64,000 nt of DNA from Candidatus Heimdallarchaeota archaeon (GTDB lineage Archaea > Asgardarchaeota > Heimdallarchaeia > Heimdallarchaeales > Kariarchaeaceae): the NCBI GenBank assembly GCA_026702845.1, contig JADCLS010000010.1, positions 120,926-184,925 on the forward strand, read 5' to 3'. The notes beneath the pieces were generated by a model. It was not told the origin of the DNA and searched no databases. It saw nothing but the letters and a program-made list of their open reading frames with translations. Below are positions 49,728-59,358 of this stretch, one piece after another (positions within the stretch are counted from its first letter, which is position 1; the number at the start of each line of letters is the position of its first letter). The position numbers and the translations under genes were made by a program.

Positions 49728-49854
49728 TTCTACGCTCCTTTTCTTAATTATATTGGTTCATCAGTACTTATAAATCTATCATAAACCCAAATCAACTCCT
49801 ATAGAAAAATTATCAAATAATACATTCACAAAAAAATCAAAAATTGGTGATTAA

Positions 49855-49905
49855 GTAGTGGTACTAGTCTTAAGGGGCCATTACCACTACGTGGTTCGTA
49901 ACCAC
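49855..49905. other. Two adjoining perfect hairpins between divergent sensor genes
   Basis: First stem GTAGTGGTA/TACCACTAC (49855-49863 with 49882-49890, loop 18 nt), then without a gap GTGGTT/AACCAC (49891-49905, loop CGT). The pair lies in a 475-nt gap (49728-50202) with the longin gene leaving on one side and the hybrid kinase on the other. The minus-strand TATA-like TTTATAAGTA (about 49766-49776) belongs to the longin gene. The element could be a small RNA, a terminator-like structure or a DNA-binding site. The rest of the gap is plain AT-rich DNA. Confidence 0.5.
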
Positions 49906-50202
49906 CATATGTAATATAGGTAATATTATATATAAATATTTTCTAGTCGTCTAGTCTCCTAGATAAATATCTTAGTAAAATTAAACATACTTAATTAAAT
50001 ATCATATCTTCTAGAATAATACATTCGTCCTCGTTTAACCATCTATTTGCACAGATTCATGCAAAATGAATACAAATATGTCTAAAGGTAGAATTTGATA
50101 CATTTAAGGCTATATATTATCTGGATAATACAGAAATGCCAATGAAATTATAGATAACTTGGTTCTCGAATTTATTTAAGTAAAAAAATATCAGTACACA
50201 GA

Positions 50203-52488
50203 ATGATATATAAAGCAAATCTAGTTAATAATTTTAATCAAATGCATTCTGGCAAAGAGAACCGTACAATTGTAGATTATCAGATAATTTTAGCTAGTTC
50301 TCAAAATTTTGTCCAGATATTAGATAAAGATGGTATCATTCTATATGTAAACAAAATTATTCCATCACTCAAATTAGAAGATGTTATTGGCCAATCTGTA
50401 TTCAATTTCCTTGATCCAAAATATACTAATGAGTACAGAAATGCGATTAGCCACGTTCTGGAACATGGAGAAAATGTTTCAGTTGAAACATATAATGTCT
50501 TTCATCAGTATTATTTGAATCAATTTTCTCCAATTTATGATGGTGGTAAAGTGATGTACGTGTTGTTAACTGCAATCGATATCACAAAAAATAAACAATA
50601 CATGGATCAACTGGTAAATACAAAGAAATCACTTGAGAAGAGAAATAAAGAATTAAAATGTCTTTACGATATTTCTTCAACTTTATCATTGACAAATATT
50701 TCAATTTGGGAGAAACTACAGCAAATCACTGTTATTATAGTGAGTAGTATGCAGTTCCCAGAGTATTGTAGCTGTATGATAAATTTGTCGCATCGAGAAG
50801 TTGTAAGTGAAAATTTTGAGAAATCCACAAATTCTATAAGTAAAGATATTATTGTTAATAATAAACGTCAAGGAACAATTTCTGCATATTACAAGGAAGG
50901 TTCCGTAATACAGTTTTTAGATGAAGAAAAGCAATTATTGATTTCAATTTCAACAAAATTAGCCAATTTTCTATATCTTCAAGAAATGGAGTACAAGACA
51001 TCTCTTTTAATTGAGAAAAATATGGATGGTTTCTTTGTTATTAATGAGAATTTAGAATTCATTGATGTAAACAAGACATATTGTGATTTGATGGGTTATT
51101 CGCAGGATGAATTATTAAAATTGAATCTATATAATCTAGAAGCTATAGATGACAAGGATGAAATAAATACAAAACTGCAAACCCTCAAAGACTCCGGTCA
51201 CTTGGCTTTTGAATCCAAACATAAGACAAAATCTGGACAATTAATTGATCTCGAGATCACTGTTAGCTATTCATATGACATGGATATTATTTTCTGCATG
51301 GTACATGATATTACTGAAATACTGAGGCAAAAGAAAATCCAGAAGAAAATAGAAGAGAAGATGTTTCATAGTAAGAAACTTGAGAGTTTAGGTCTACTTG
51401 CTGGAGGTATCGCCCATGATTTCAATAATTACCTAATGAGTATTAAAGGGAATGTTAGTATGGCCCTAATGGAAGTTCCACCCAGTCATTCAACTTATGA
51501 GATGCTAAATGAAATCAAAGAAATAACAAATAAAGCAACAGATTTGACAAGTCAGATGGTTGCCTATGCAGGAAAAGGTGAATATTCCGTTAAGGTAATT
51601 AATATTAATGATTTCATAATCGATCTAAGAAAAATTATTGATATTTCTACAAAACGATCCGTGGTTAAATATGACCTTGTAAATGAAAAAGTGAATGTAA
51701 AATTGGATAGCAGACAATTCCAACAACTCATCATAAATCTGGTTACAAATGCAGCTGAATCAATAACCCATGATGAAGGGGAAATCATAATATCAACAAG
51801 AAAACTCTATCTATCGGATTCGATGATTGCGGAAATGGAATATCATGGAAAGCTATATCCTGGAGAATATGTTGTTTTGTCTATAGGTGATAATGGTAAG
51901 GGAATTCCTGAGGATATAAGGAATCATATTTTTGAACCATTTTTCTCTACAAAAAAATCATCACGAGGTCTAGGTCTATCTATTGTTCATACAACAATTT
52001 TAAATCATAATTATGCAATTAACTATGATTCAGTAATAGATAAAGGAACAAAAATGAATATTTACATCCCTGTGACCTATGAAGAGATTGAAGAATTTGA
52101 AATTAATATTACTGGAGATGAAAGTAATCATGGAGATAAAACAATCCTTATTGTTGATGATGAAGTCGGTGTACGTAAGATAATTCATAGAATTGTAGAA
52201 AAAATGGGATATGTTGGTATAGAAGCGGAGAATGGAAAACAAGGATTGGAAGTTCTTGAAAATACTCCTGTGGATTGTATAATACTTGATCTCAAAATGC
52301 CAGTAATGGATGGAATACAGATGTGGAATGAATTGGTTAAGATGAATTTTGATAAACCTGTTTTGTTTTCCTCAGGATATACTGAGTATGAAATTTCAGC
52401 AATTGATGATTATGATAAATTAGCTGGGTTCATCCAAAAGCCCTATGATTTTCATCAGCTTGAGTCAGCTCTATTAAAAATACTGTAA
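50203..52488 (+). CDS. Hybrid sensor histidine kinase (PAS, GAF-like, PAS, kinase, receiver)
   Basis: 761 residues. PAS 1 (about 25-130, ending LTAIDITKNK), a GAF-like part (150-255), PAS 2 (265-375, MVHDITEILRQ), dimerisation helix with phospho-acceptor His405 (GIAHDFNNYLMS), ATPase domain (N box LVTNAAESI, G1 GDNGKGIPED, G2 GLGLSIVHT) and a C-terminal receiver (640-761) with Asp696 (ILDLKMPVMDG). No membrane segment, so a cytosolic sensor. Phosphate flows from His405 to Asp696 and then perhaps to a single-domain regulator such as that at 121. ATG 50203. Confidence 0.92.
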   Translation: MIYKANLVNNFNQMHSGKENRTIVDYQIILASSQNFVQILDKDGIILYVNKIIPSLKLEDVIGQSVFNFLDPKYTNEYRNAISHVLEHGENVSVETYNVFHQYYLNQFSPIYDGGKVMYVLLTAIDITKNKQYMDQLVNTKKSLEKRNKELKCLYDISSTLSLTNISIWEKLQQITVIIVSSMQFPEYCSCMINLSHREVVSENFEKSTNSISKDIIVNNKRQGTISAYYKEGSVIQFLDEEKQLLISISTKLANFLYLQEMEYKTSLLIEKNMDGFFVINENLEFIDVNKTYCDLMGYSQDELLKLNLYNLEAIDDKDEINTKLQTLKDSGHLAFESKHKTKSGQLIDLEITVSYSYDMDIIFCMVHDITEILRQKKIQKKIEEKMFHSKKLESLGLLAGGIAHDFNNYLMSIKGNVSMALMEVPPSHSTYEMLNEIKEITNKATDLTSQMVAYAGKGEYSVKVININDFIIDLRKIIDISTKRSVVKYDLVNEKVNVKLDSRQFQQLIINLVTNAAESITHDEGEIIISTRKLYLSDSMIAEMEYHGKLYPGEYVVLSIGDNGKGIPEDIRNHIFEPFFSTKKSSRGLGLSIVHTTILNHNYAINYDSVIDKGTKMNIYIPVTYEEIEEFEINITGDESNHGDKTILIVDDEVGVRKIIHRIVEKMGYVGIEAENGKQGLEVLENTPVDCIILDLKMPVMDGIQMWNELVKMNFDKPVLFSSGYTEYEISAIDDYDKLAGFIQKPYDFHQLESALLKIL

Positions 52489-52559
52489 TTATCAAATAAT
52501 TGGCCGTTAAATTCTCCTCGCTCAAAAAGTATTATTAAAATTAAATGTGAGTTTGGATC

Positions 52560-54341
52560 ATGCCAAGTATGGAATGGGATCTCAACCTTCTAGTACCCAA
52601 AGGTTTTGAGGATCCTAAAATTGATGAAAGCATAACATTTGCCAAACAGATGGCAAATGAATTGGAAAAGACCTACAGAGGTAAAATAAAAGATCTAACA
52701 GCCAAAGAAATTGAGGAATTAGTATCCAAAGAGGAAGAAATCTACATTAAAACCTCTGAAGTGAATCAATTTGCACGTTTGCACGTTTCTGCCAATTCTA
52801 ATAATATGGATGCTTTGAAGCTGGTGAACAAACTCCAGGTTGTGAATACAGAGATAGCCAAGCAACTGACCTTTATGGATCTAGAGCTGGGAGATTTGCT
52901 CAAGAACAATCCTGATATTATTGAGGATCCAACAGTTGCTGATATAAAGTACTATCTTGAAAAAACTCGACATCGCGCACTTTATAGACTATCTGAATCT
53001 GAAGAGCAGATCATTATGGAGAAGAACCTGTATGGTCGTAATGAGTGGTCCAGATTACAGGGTCAGTGGTTATCGAAAAAGAAATTTCCCATTGAGATCA
53101 ATGGTGAGATCAAGGAGATGGGCTGGGGTCAAGGAGTATCCCTACTTAGCCATCCTGATCATGCAGTAAGAAAGGAAGCAGTGGAGAAATTATTCAGTGG
53201 ACTAGAACAGGATCGTGAGATGTACGCCTTTGCTTTACGTAATGTATGCTCAGATACGATCACAGAATACAAACGAAGAGGCTATCCAGATTATATGGAA
53301 TCAGCCTTCATGTCTTCCAATATTAACAAAGCGATGTTTGAAGCAATGATTACAACTGTCGAGGCAAATGTGGATCTCTTTCAGGAATTTTTGTTATTAC
53401 AGGCCAAAATGCTAGGAACAGAAAAATTACGCGGTGAGGATCTCTATGCTCCCAGTCCATACTCAGATGATCGTGAAATATCATGGGAAGAGGCAACAAA
53501 TATGATCATCAATGGATATTCGGAATTTGATGAGGAATTTGGAGAGATTGCCAGGGATATGGTGGAGAGCAACAGAATTGATTCTAAACCGAGAGATGGT
53601 AAACGAGGAGGTGCATTCTGCAGTACTGATTACAATGCTAAGAAGGCATTTATCTTCCAGTCATTTTCAGGTACTCTTGACAATGTTGGAACCTTAGCGC
53701 ATGAGATGGGTCATGCAGTACACGCTTATCTATCATCACGTTCACAACGACCAAATAATCAGTTTGCAGGTATGAGTTTAGCAGAATCAGCATCAGAGTT
53801 TGGTACAATGATGTTCACAGAGAAATTCCTGAAGGAAGCCCCAACTGATGAGGCAAAGATTGCTATTCTTCACTCAGCACTATCTGGGTTGATGACATCC
53901 ATTTTTGAGGTCAGTTCAAGAACAAGAATTGAGCAAAAGCTGTATGAGGCCATTGATAATGGAGAACTACTATCACCTGATCGCATTACTCAAGCATTCT
54001 GGGAAGGAAGGAAGATCTATTTTGGAGATGTGGTTGATTGGAACCCCAAACAGGGTTATGAATGGTGCTTTAAGGGTCATTACTATATCAGTGGTCTAAG
54101 GTTCTATAATTTTCCATATGTATTTGGTGAATTACTGGTCTTATCATTATACGCACAGTATAAAAAGGATGGAGACGCCTTCAAACCCAAGTACAAGGAA
54201 TACCTCTCAGCAGGTGGATCTAAATCAGCTGAGGATCTGGCTGCGATTTTTGGTTTTGATTTCGCGGATACAGCTTTCTGGGAGAACGGTATCTCTGAGA
54301 TGAGACGAATGTTGGATGAGCTAAAATCATTATTGAAGTAA
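52560..54341 (+). CDS. pepF: Oligoendopeptidase F (M3 metallopeptidase)
   Basis: 593 residues, usual length. The zinc site is HEMGHAVH (His381, Glu382, His385), with the third ligand in the LAESASEFGTMMF helix. C-terminal signature YISGLRFYNFPYVFGELLVLSLY is typical of M3 enzymes. It cuts cytosolic peptides of up to about 20 residues. ATG 52560. A decayed fragment of a second copy lies at 55440. Confidence 0.93.
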   Translation: MPSMEWDLNLLVPKGFEDPKIDESITFAKQMANELEKTYRGKIKDLTAKEIEELVSKEEEIYIKTSEVNQFARLHVSANSNNMDALKLVNKLQVVNTEIAKQLTFMDLELGDLLKNNPDIIEDPTVADIKYYLEKTRHRALYRLSESEEQIIMEKNLYGRNEWSRLQGQWLSKKKFPIEINGEIKEMGWGQGVSLLSHPDHAVRKEAVEKLFSGLEQDREMYAFALRNVCSDTITEYKRRGYPDYMESAFMSSNINKAMFEAMITTVEANVDLFQEFLLLQAKMLGTEKLRGEDLYAPSPYSDDREISWEEATNMIINGYSEFDEEFGEIARDMVESNRIDSKPRDGKRGGAFCSTDYNAKKAFIFQSFSGTLDNVGTLAHEMGHAVHAYLSSRSQRPNNQFAGMSLAESASEFGTMMFTEKFLKEAPTDEAKIAILHSALSGLMTSIFEVSSRTRIEQKLYEAIDNGELLSPDRITQAFWEGRKIYFGDVVDWNPKQGYEWCFKGHYYISGLRFYNFPYVFGELLVLSLYAQYKKDGDAFKPKYKEYLSAGGSKSAEDLAAIFGFDFADTAFWENGISEMRRMLDELKSLLK

Positions 54342-54415
54342 ATCCTTTGAAATAAATTCACTAAAAATCAAAAATCATAGTAAATAATTAAATTTCTAAT
54401 TATTATTATTGTACT

Positions 54416-55423
54416 ATGATCAATTCAATAAGATTTCTCCTTGAAAATTCCAATATTAACCAGTTTAAGAAGAATATGTTATTGAAGAAATTGGATGATT
54501 ATTCAGACTTAAATATTGATGAAACAAATTTGCAAAGAATTTTGGATGAGTTTGATATCTTAATCGATAAAAATACTCATGAGATCATTTTTTGTCTTAA
54601 AGGTATAGAAATTGGTAAAAATCCGTTGAATTATATAGCATTAGAAGAAGATGGAGTTAGGTCATTTATATTAAATGCATATAATAATATAAAAGATTCA
54701 TTTGAACTAATAACAATGAAATTGGAAATTTATAATAATGTTAAAAACAGAAATAAAAAACCTATAAAGGATTATACAACGATATTTGAAAAACAAAAAG
54801 AGGAAATAATTGTATTGAGAGAGAAAATGGAATCTGTACTTATTGAAAAGAGTATTCAACATGAGACCTATGATGAGTGGATTTTCAAGCTAAAGGAACA
54901 GATTCAAGAAGTACATAACTTTCAGAAAAAAGAGCTTGAAAAAATGAAATTAAATGAGGAAGAGAGGAAAAAAAGAGAGGCTGAAGAACGTAAGAAGATT
55001 GAAGATGAAGAGAAGAAGAAAAAAGAAGCAGAAGAAAGAAGAGAAGCAGAAAAGAAAAAACTGAAGAAGAGAGAAGCTGAAGAAAAGATTTTGGCTGAGA
55101 AGGAGGAGGTGAAGAAGAGGGAGGCAGAACGAAAACAGAGAGAAGCTGAGGTATTATCATATTTAATTTCCCTTGTAAATGAATTGGATGCTGGAGATGA
55201 TATTACTCCAGAAAATACATTCAAGATTATAGCGGAGAAATTTTCAGATCTTACTGTTGAGAAAACAAGATCTTATCTTAAGCAAATAGCCAAAAACTAT
55301 TCAGAATTCAAGTTCGTGACATTAAAGGATGTTTTTAGGAAAATCGATATTGTGTCTCTTGAAATAGAAGAGTTGTACAAACGAATTGAAACTACTGAAA
55401 TTGAGAAAATTGGAAAAACGTAG
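54416..55423 (+). CDS. Coiled-coil protein, highly charged
   Basis: 335 residues. The N-terminal 140 residues are mixed (MINSIRFLLENSNINQF), then about residues 165-245 are an extreme Glu/Lys/Arg coiled coil (repeats of REAEERKK type), then a helical C-terminal part (TPENTFKIIAEKFSDLTVEKTRSYLKQIAKNYSEFKF). No known domain. It sits between pepF and its decayed copy, so it may have arrived in that place. Its coil creates long false frames on the other strand. Confidence 0.65.
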   Translation: MINSIRFLLENSNINQFKKNMLLKKLDDYSDLNIDETNLQRILDEFDILIDKNTHEIIFCLKGIEIGKNPLNYIALEEDGVRSFILNAYNNIKDSFELITMKLEIYNNVKNRNKKPIKDYTTIFEKQKEEIIVLREKMESVLIEKSIQHETYDEWIFKLKEQIQEVHNFQKKELEKMKLNEEERKKREAEERKKIEDEEKKKKEAEERREAEKKKLKKREAEEKILAEKEEVKKREAERKQREAEVLSYLISLVNELDAGDDITPENTFKIIAEKFSDLTVEKTRSYLKQIAKNYSEFKFVTLKDVFRKIDIVSLEIEELYKRIETTEIEKIGKT

Positions 55424-55439
55424 GATTAATCACCTACAT

Positions 55440-55580
55440 TGCCCAACTGATGATGCAAAGATTGCTATTCTTCATTCAGCACTATCTGTTGATTTTGCCA
55501 ATAAGGCCTTCTGGGAGAATGGAATTTCAGAGATTCACCGTATGCTTAATGAATTGAAATCTTTATTGAACAAAAAATAA
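55440..55580 (+). pseudogene. Decayed, internally deleted copy of pepF 3' end
   Basis: Reads PTDDAKIAILHSALS joined directly to VDFANKAFWENGISEIHRML and NELKSLLNKK. Both parts match the PepF encoded upstream (PTDEAKIAILHSALS near 53840 and FADTAFWENGISEMRRML near the end at 54260), with about 125 residues missing in between. So a second pepF copy once stood here and lost most of its sequence. An ORF covers it, but no working protein is expected. Confidence 0.8.
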
Positions 55581-55601
55581 GTGCTGAAAAGTTCTAGTTG
55601 C

Positions 55602-55610
55602 TTTTATATA
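55602..55610 (+). promoter_or_regulatory. TATA box cut off from its gene by the IS element
   Basis: TTTTATATA. If the IS element and one copy of the 6-bp target repeat are taken out, this box would lie 30 nt before ATG of the methyltransferase (now 56728), the leaderless spacing seen for other genes here. So it was probably its promoter. Confidence 0.65.
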
Positions 55611-55627
55611 TCCATTTTATCAAAATA

Positions 55628-56717
55628 AAGCTTGTCCCAAAATAATTTTCATAAACATTGAGCCGGTAGGCTCAATGGAATCATTGTTGACTGTTGAAAA
55701 TAAATTGTGCGCGGGATTCGCTCATACCCATTAGATTCAAAAGGTAGAGGACCTAGAATGACTAGTGCGACCAACACAAATCATAGATCCTCTACATTTG
55801 AGTGAATTTATTCACTCAAATGAAAGTATTCTTCGAAACAAATTTCCAGATCAAGAAAAATCAACAAATTATGGCAGACCACGAGTTGGTCTACGATGGG
55901 TTCTCATTGCAATTTGTGTTTTTGCAAGATCGCAGAACATCGTTTGGAGGGATCTACCATCCAAATTGAGTTACTGTGATTTTCTCATCAATGAGGGCTA
56001 TCTCACATCGATTCCCAGTAAATCCACATTCCATAGAATGTGGATGCAGGTTAGCGAGGCTAACCTGAGTAGCTGGATTCGAATGGTAGGATTTCAGGAT
56101 TCAACCCATGAAATTGAAGATCTGCTTGTTGATAGCTCAGGATTCGAAATTAGGTCAGGTAGTATCTGGAGATTCATCAAATGGCAGCGTAGCTTCCTCT
56201 CAAAGAATTCCAAGATGTTTCGCAAGCTCCACATCGCAGTTGCCCTCCCCAGCAGGGCAATAGTTGGGATCCATCTCTCAGATATCAAGAGATTTGACTC
56301 AAAAGCGCTAGGACCTGTACTTCTAAGTGTGTACAAGCGTTTAATCCCGCAGATCAAGAGATTCCATGCGGATAAAGCATATTGGGATGAGAAAATTATT
56401 GGTTGGTGTTGTCAAGAAGGGATCACACCCGTGATCCCATGCAAAACCAATTCGAAAATCAATGGAAACTATGATTTCATGGATTTCCAAGTGAAGTATC
56501 AGAAACAATATCCTGGAATTTACAGAATAAATACCCGTAACTATCTCAGAGCTGAGGTCGAGCATGTATTTGGAGAAATAAAGCTCCAATATCCAATTAT
56601 CAGAGATCAACTTAAGCACAACAAACATAAATCCTTGTTGTGCCAATTCTTGTGGTATAACCACAAGAATCGGTTAAGGAGGTTGAGAAATTAACTAACG
56701 ATTTTTGGGACATGCTT
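55628..56717 (+). mobile_element. Insertion sequence, 1090 bp, with ends and target repeat
   Basis: Terminal inverted repeats AAGCTTGTCCCAAAA (55628-55642) and, at the right end, the complement of AAGCATGTCCCAAAA (56703-56717): 14 of 15 match. The same 6 bp, AAAATA, flank it on both sides (55622-55627 and 56718-56723), a target duplication. One DDE transposase gene is inside. A perfect 9-bp hairpin with a GGTA loop lies just inside the left end (55656-55677). The intact ends and gene suggest a recent insertion. Confidence 0.92.
55765..56694 (+). CDS. DDE transposase (IS4/IS5-like)
   Basis: 309 residues from GTG 55765 (an ATG at 55758 is out of frame). Catalytic acidic residues are visible as D in LLVDSSGFEI, D in RFHADKAYWDE and E in RAEVEHVFGEIK, the YREK-like region of IS5-type enzymes. 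The N-terminus RPRVGLRWVLIAICVFARSQNIVWRDLP is the usual helix-turn-helix/insertion domain. Complete, no stop inside. It moves the IS element by cut-and-paste. Family placement is by motif only. Confidence 0.9.
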   Translation: MRPTQIIDPLHLSEFIHSNESILRNKFPDQEKSTNYGRPRVGLRWVLIAICVFARSQNIVWRDLPSKLSYCDFLINEGYLTSIPSKSTFHRMWMQVSEANLSSWIRMVGFQDSTHEIEDLLVDSSGFEIRSGSIWRFIKWQRSFLSKNSKMFRKLHIAVALPSRAIVGIHLSDIKRFDSKALGPVLLSVYKRLIPQIKRFHADKAYWDEKIIGWCCQEGITPVIPCKTNSKINGNYDFMDFQVKYQKQYPGIYRINTRNYLRAEVEHVFGEIKLQYPIIRDQLKHNKHKSLLCQFLWYNHKNRLRRLRN

Positions 56718-56727
56718 AAAATAAACT

Positions 56728-57594
56728 ATGGCAATAGTCAATGAAATCGAGTATCTATCTGAGCATAAGATTTTTTCTAAATTAATTCTTGAACAACCAA
56801 TAATTACTAATCCCTATCAATTATCAATCTGGTCGGCCTATTTCTGGAGAAGGAGAGAAGCTCATCAAGCCAGACCTGATCCAGAACTTAATCATGTTTC
56901 AGTTTCTACAGGTGATAGAATATTGGAAGTTGGTTCTGCTTACGGGAGATTTACAAGAAAATTAGTAGAAAAATTTGGAGAGAAGTGTGAAATCCATGGT
57001 TTAGAGCTAAATGATACTTTTGAGAAATATATTCATATGTTCACCAGAGATCATCCTGAGTTGTCTGTTGTACATTTTACATTTGGATCTATTCTTGATG
57101 CGAAATCGGTTTATTCAGAAGTTAAATTTGATTGTATTATCATCCCAATGCATACATTCCCTAGTTTTGCATCTGAAAATCTACCCAAATTGCTAGCAAA
57201 TATAAGGTCAATTCTTAGTCCGGGGGGTATCTGTGTTTTCTCAACTCGAAAATTCAGGAAGATTGACCCCAGTTCTTTCACAGATTCATTTGATGGATTT
57301 TTTGACCTTGAGATGAAGGAGAACGCTTTATCCACCATTGTTTATTCTTTCCCATCAACGGTAACGGTGTATGGTTCTCAAACTATTAGCTATCAACTAT
57401 ATCTTGAATTTGATGAAAATTACGATGTTATACAGAAATATCTTGTGAGATCAAGCTCAGATTACATTCATCAAGATATACTAGAAAAAGTAATTGTTGA
57501 AAATAAATTTGAGATAGAGTCAGTTATTGAAGAAGAATTCTCAATAGTATACAGAATCAAGTACATTCATACAGAAGTCCAATCTACACAATAG
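56728..57594 (+). CDS. SAM-dependent methyltransferase
   Basis: 288 residues of the class I Rossmann fold: motif I GDRILEVGSAYGRFTRKL, post-I HGLELND, motif IV FDCIIIPMHTF and motif V ILSPGGICVFSTRKF. The target is unknown. It begins 10 nt after the IS element, which cut it off from its TATA box, so its expression may now depend on readthrough from the IS. ATG 56728. Confidence 0.85.
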   Translation: MAIVNEIEYLSEHKIFSKLILEQPIITNPYQLSIWSAYFWRRREAHQARPDPELNHVSVSTGDRILEVGSAYGRFTRKLVEKFGEKCEIHGLELNDTFEKYIHMFTRDHPELSVVHFTFGSILDAKSVYSEVKFDCIIIPMHTFPSFASENLPKLLANIRSILSPGGICVFSTRKFRKIDPSSFTDSFDGFFDLEMKENALSTIVYSFPSTVTVYGSQTISYQLYLEFDENYDVIQKYLVRSSSDYIHQDILEKVIVENKFEIESVIEEEFSIVYRIKYIHTEVQSTQ

Positions 57595-57625
57595 ATATTA
57601 AAATAATGATTGAGTTTTCTGATTT

Positions 57626-58420
57626 ATGATGATTATCGCCATAGATCTAGGGGGTTCTTATACAAAGATTATCTCTTTCAGAGATACTGAATTTACTTAT
57701 CATGAGCCAATAAGAAAGGAAAATACATCTTTTGATGAAATTGTTAAATCAATGGATGGAATAGAGAAAATAATTATAACTGGTGGTCATGCGTTAACTC
57801 TACCTGATGTAATTGATGACATACCTGTAGTTAAAATTCACGAATTTGAAGCTTTGGTTGCTTATGGAAGGCAACATTCTCAAGAACAACCATATTTACT
57901 GGTTAATATTGGTAGTGGAACTCCTACAATATTAATAAATCAAGATCAATCTGGATATAGACTGGGAACTGCAATAGGAGGTGCCACACTAGTTGGCTTA
58001 TCAAGGTCATTGCTTGGGATTGATTCAATTCCTGAGCTTGAACAACTCGCCATAAATGGGAAACAAGAGAGGATTAATCTAACCGTTGGAGATATTGTTG
58101 GAGGGCCAATTGGAATACTCCCAGCAGATGCAGTAGCATCAGTATATGCAAAAGCCAATCAAGTCTCAAGGAAGGAGGATCTTGCATTGGGGTTATTCCA
58201 TATTATCGGAGAAAGTCTGGGGGCATTTATTTTATCCAAATTGGAGAGTTTAGCAGTAAATAAGGTATTAATCACGGGGATGCTAGCAAAAAGTAATATT
58301 ATACAACAAATTGTGCGAATGAGGCTTGAACCATTCGAAATATCAGTAGTATTTGATGATAAACCAGCATACTCTACACTACTAGGAGCGATAAATAAAT
58401 ACCATGAGGATCATGAATAG
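57626..58420 (+). CDS. Type II pantothenate kinase
   Basis: 264 residues of the ASKHA fold: phosphate-binding DLGGSYTKI at the N-terminus, catalytic Glu region VKIHEFEALVAYG, LVNIGSGTPTILI, GTAIGGATLVGLSRSLLG and VGDIVGGPIGILPADAVAS, then KVLITGMLAKSN. This is the pattern of bacterial/eukaryotic CoaW-type enzymes, which make 4-phosphopantothenate for CoA. Most archaea use pantoate kinase instead, so the family here is notable. ATG 57626 or 57629. The gene lies 31 nt after the methyltransferase. Confidence 0.85.
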   Translation: MMIIAIDLGGSYTKIISFRDTEFTYHEPIRKENTSFDEIVKSMDGIEKIIITGGHALTLPDVIDDIPVVKIHEFEALVAYGRQHSQEQPYLLVNIGSGTPTILINQDQSGYRLGTAIGGATLVGLSRSLLGIDSIPELEQLAINGKQERINLTVGDIVGGPIGILPADAVASVYAKANQVSRKEDLALGLFHIIGESLGAFILSKLESLAVNKVLITGMLAKSNIIQQIVRMRLEPFEISVVFDDKPAYSTLLGAINKYHEDHE

Positions 58421-58477
58421 ATAATATCAAATGTTCACAAGGTCAATAATTAAATATTCTAAATTAATTTCATTCAC

Positions 58478-59356
58478 ATGAGTATTTTATCTCGGGCATA
58501 CACAGATTGTGATTTTGAAATGTGTATGTCATTTCTCATTAAACTCTTTGAACAAACCCAATCTTTTGTCAATTGGTGTCCTGTTAGATTCGAGAATAGT
58601 AGTGGGGATGATGATGATCCTTTCTATCTATGGTTTGATGAAGAAAAACTGGTTGCCATGACAGCCAAAGAAGGTAAACGAGATTACTTCTATTTTATTG
58701 ATTCTGAGTATACATATGTACAGGATGAAATCATTAGGTGGATTGATGGACATGCTAAAGCACATTTACTTGGATCTCAATACTCAGAGTATTTCATTCA
58801 TGCCATGGAGGGAGAGGAAAAAGAAAATTGGTTGAAATCACATGGTTTTGAGGATGTAGGTGTTTATGGATGGATCAGAGTCCATAATAATCATTTCAAT
58901 CATACATATACTCTTCCTGATGGATATAGTATCAGGACAGTAACTAAGCATGATCATGAAGCATATGCGGCTGCTATCCGTCAGACTTTTGGACATGGAG
59001 AGTCATTTAATAAAGAGGTAGTAGATTGGTTAAATAGCCGTTCATTCCATGTGGAAGAACTGGACTTACTTGTTGTTACTGACGATGATGAGATTGCAGC
59101 CTTTTGTACATTCAGAGTGGATCCAAGAAGTAAGATTGCAGAGTTGGAACCACTTGGTACTCTACCTAGTCATCGTAAGAAATCTCTTGCACAGGCAGTG
59201 TTATTTGAAGGTCTAAACCGACTTGAGAAATATAAGCCAGTAGGCTTACACATTGGAGGTGCAGCAGATACACCTGGGGCCAATGCACTTTATGATAAAA
59301 CAGGTTTCACGGAGAAGATTGCTGATCATCGTTGGATGAAGAAATTTGATAAATAA
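58478..59356 (+). CDS. Tandem GNAT acetyltransferase
   Basis: 292 residues. Two GNAT-like halves: the first (1-140) is degenerate (LVAMTAKEGKRDYFYFIDSEYTY, ENWLKSHGFEDVG), the second (150-292) has LEPLGTLPSHRKKSLAQAVLFEGLNRL and GANALYDKTGFT. The layout is like mycothiol-synthase-type double GNATs. Substrate unknown. ATG 58478. Between PanK and DUF89. Confidence 0.8.
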   Translation: MSILSRAYTDCDFEMCMSFLIKLFEQTQSFVNWCPVRFENSSGDDDDPFYLWFDEEKLVAMTAKEGKRDYFYFIDSEYTYVQDEIIRWIDGHAKAHLLGSQYSEYFIHAMEGEEKENWLKSHGFEDVGVYGWIRVHNNHFNHTYTLPDGYSIRTVTKHDHEAYAAAIRQTFGHGESFNKEVVDWLNSRSFHVEELDLLVVTDDDEIAAFCTFRVDPRSKIAELEPLGTLPSHRKKSLAQAVLFEGLNRLEKYKPVGLHIGGAADTPGANALYDKTGFTEKIADHRWMKKFDK

Positions 59357-59358
59357 TT

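Noticed and set aside
54885..55224. Two long Ser/Phe-rich frames on the minus strand
   Set aside because: They are reverse readings of the Glu/Lys-rich coiled coil (AAG/GAA give CTT/TTC) and have no other support.
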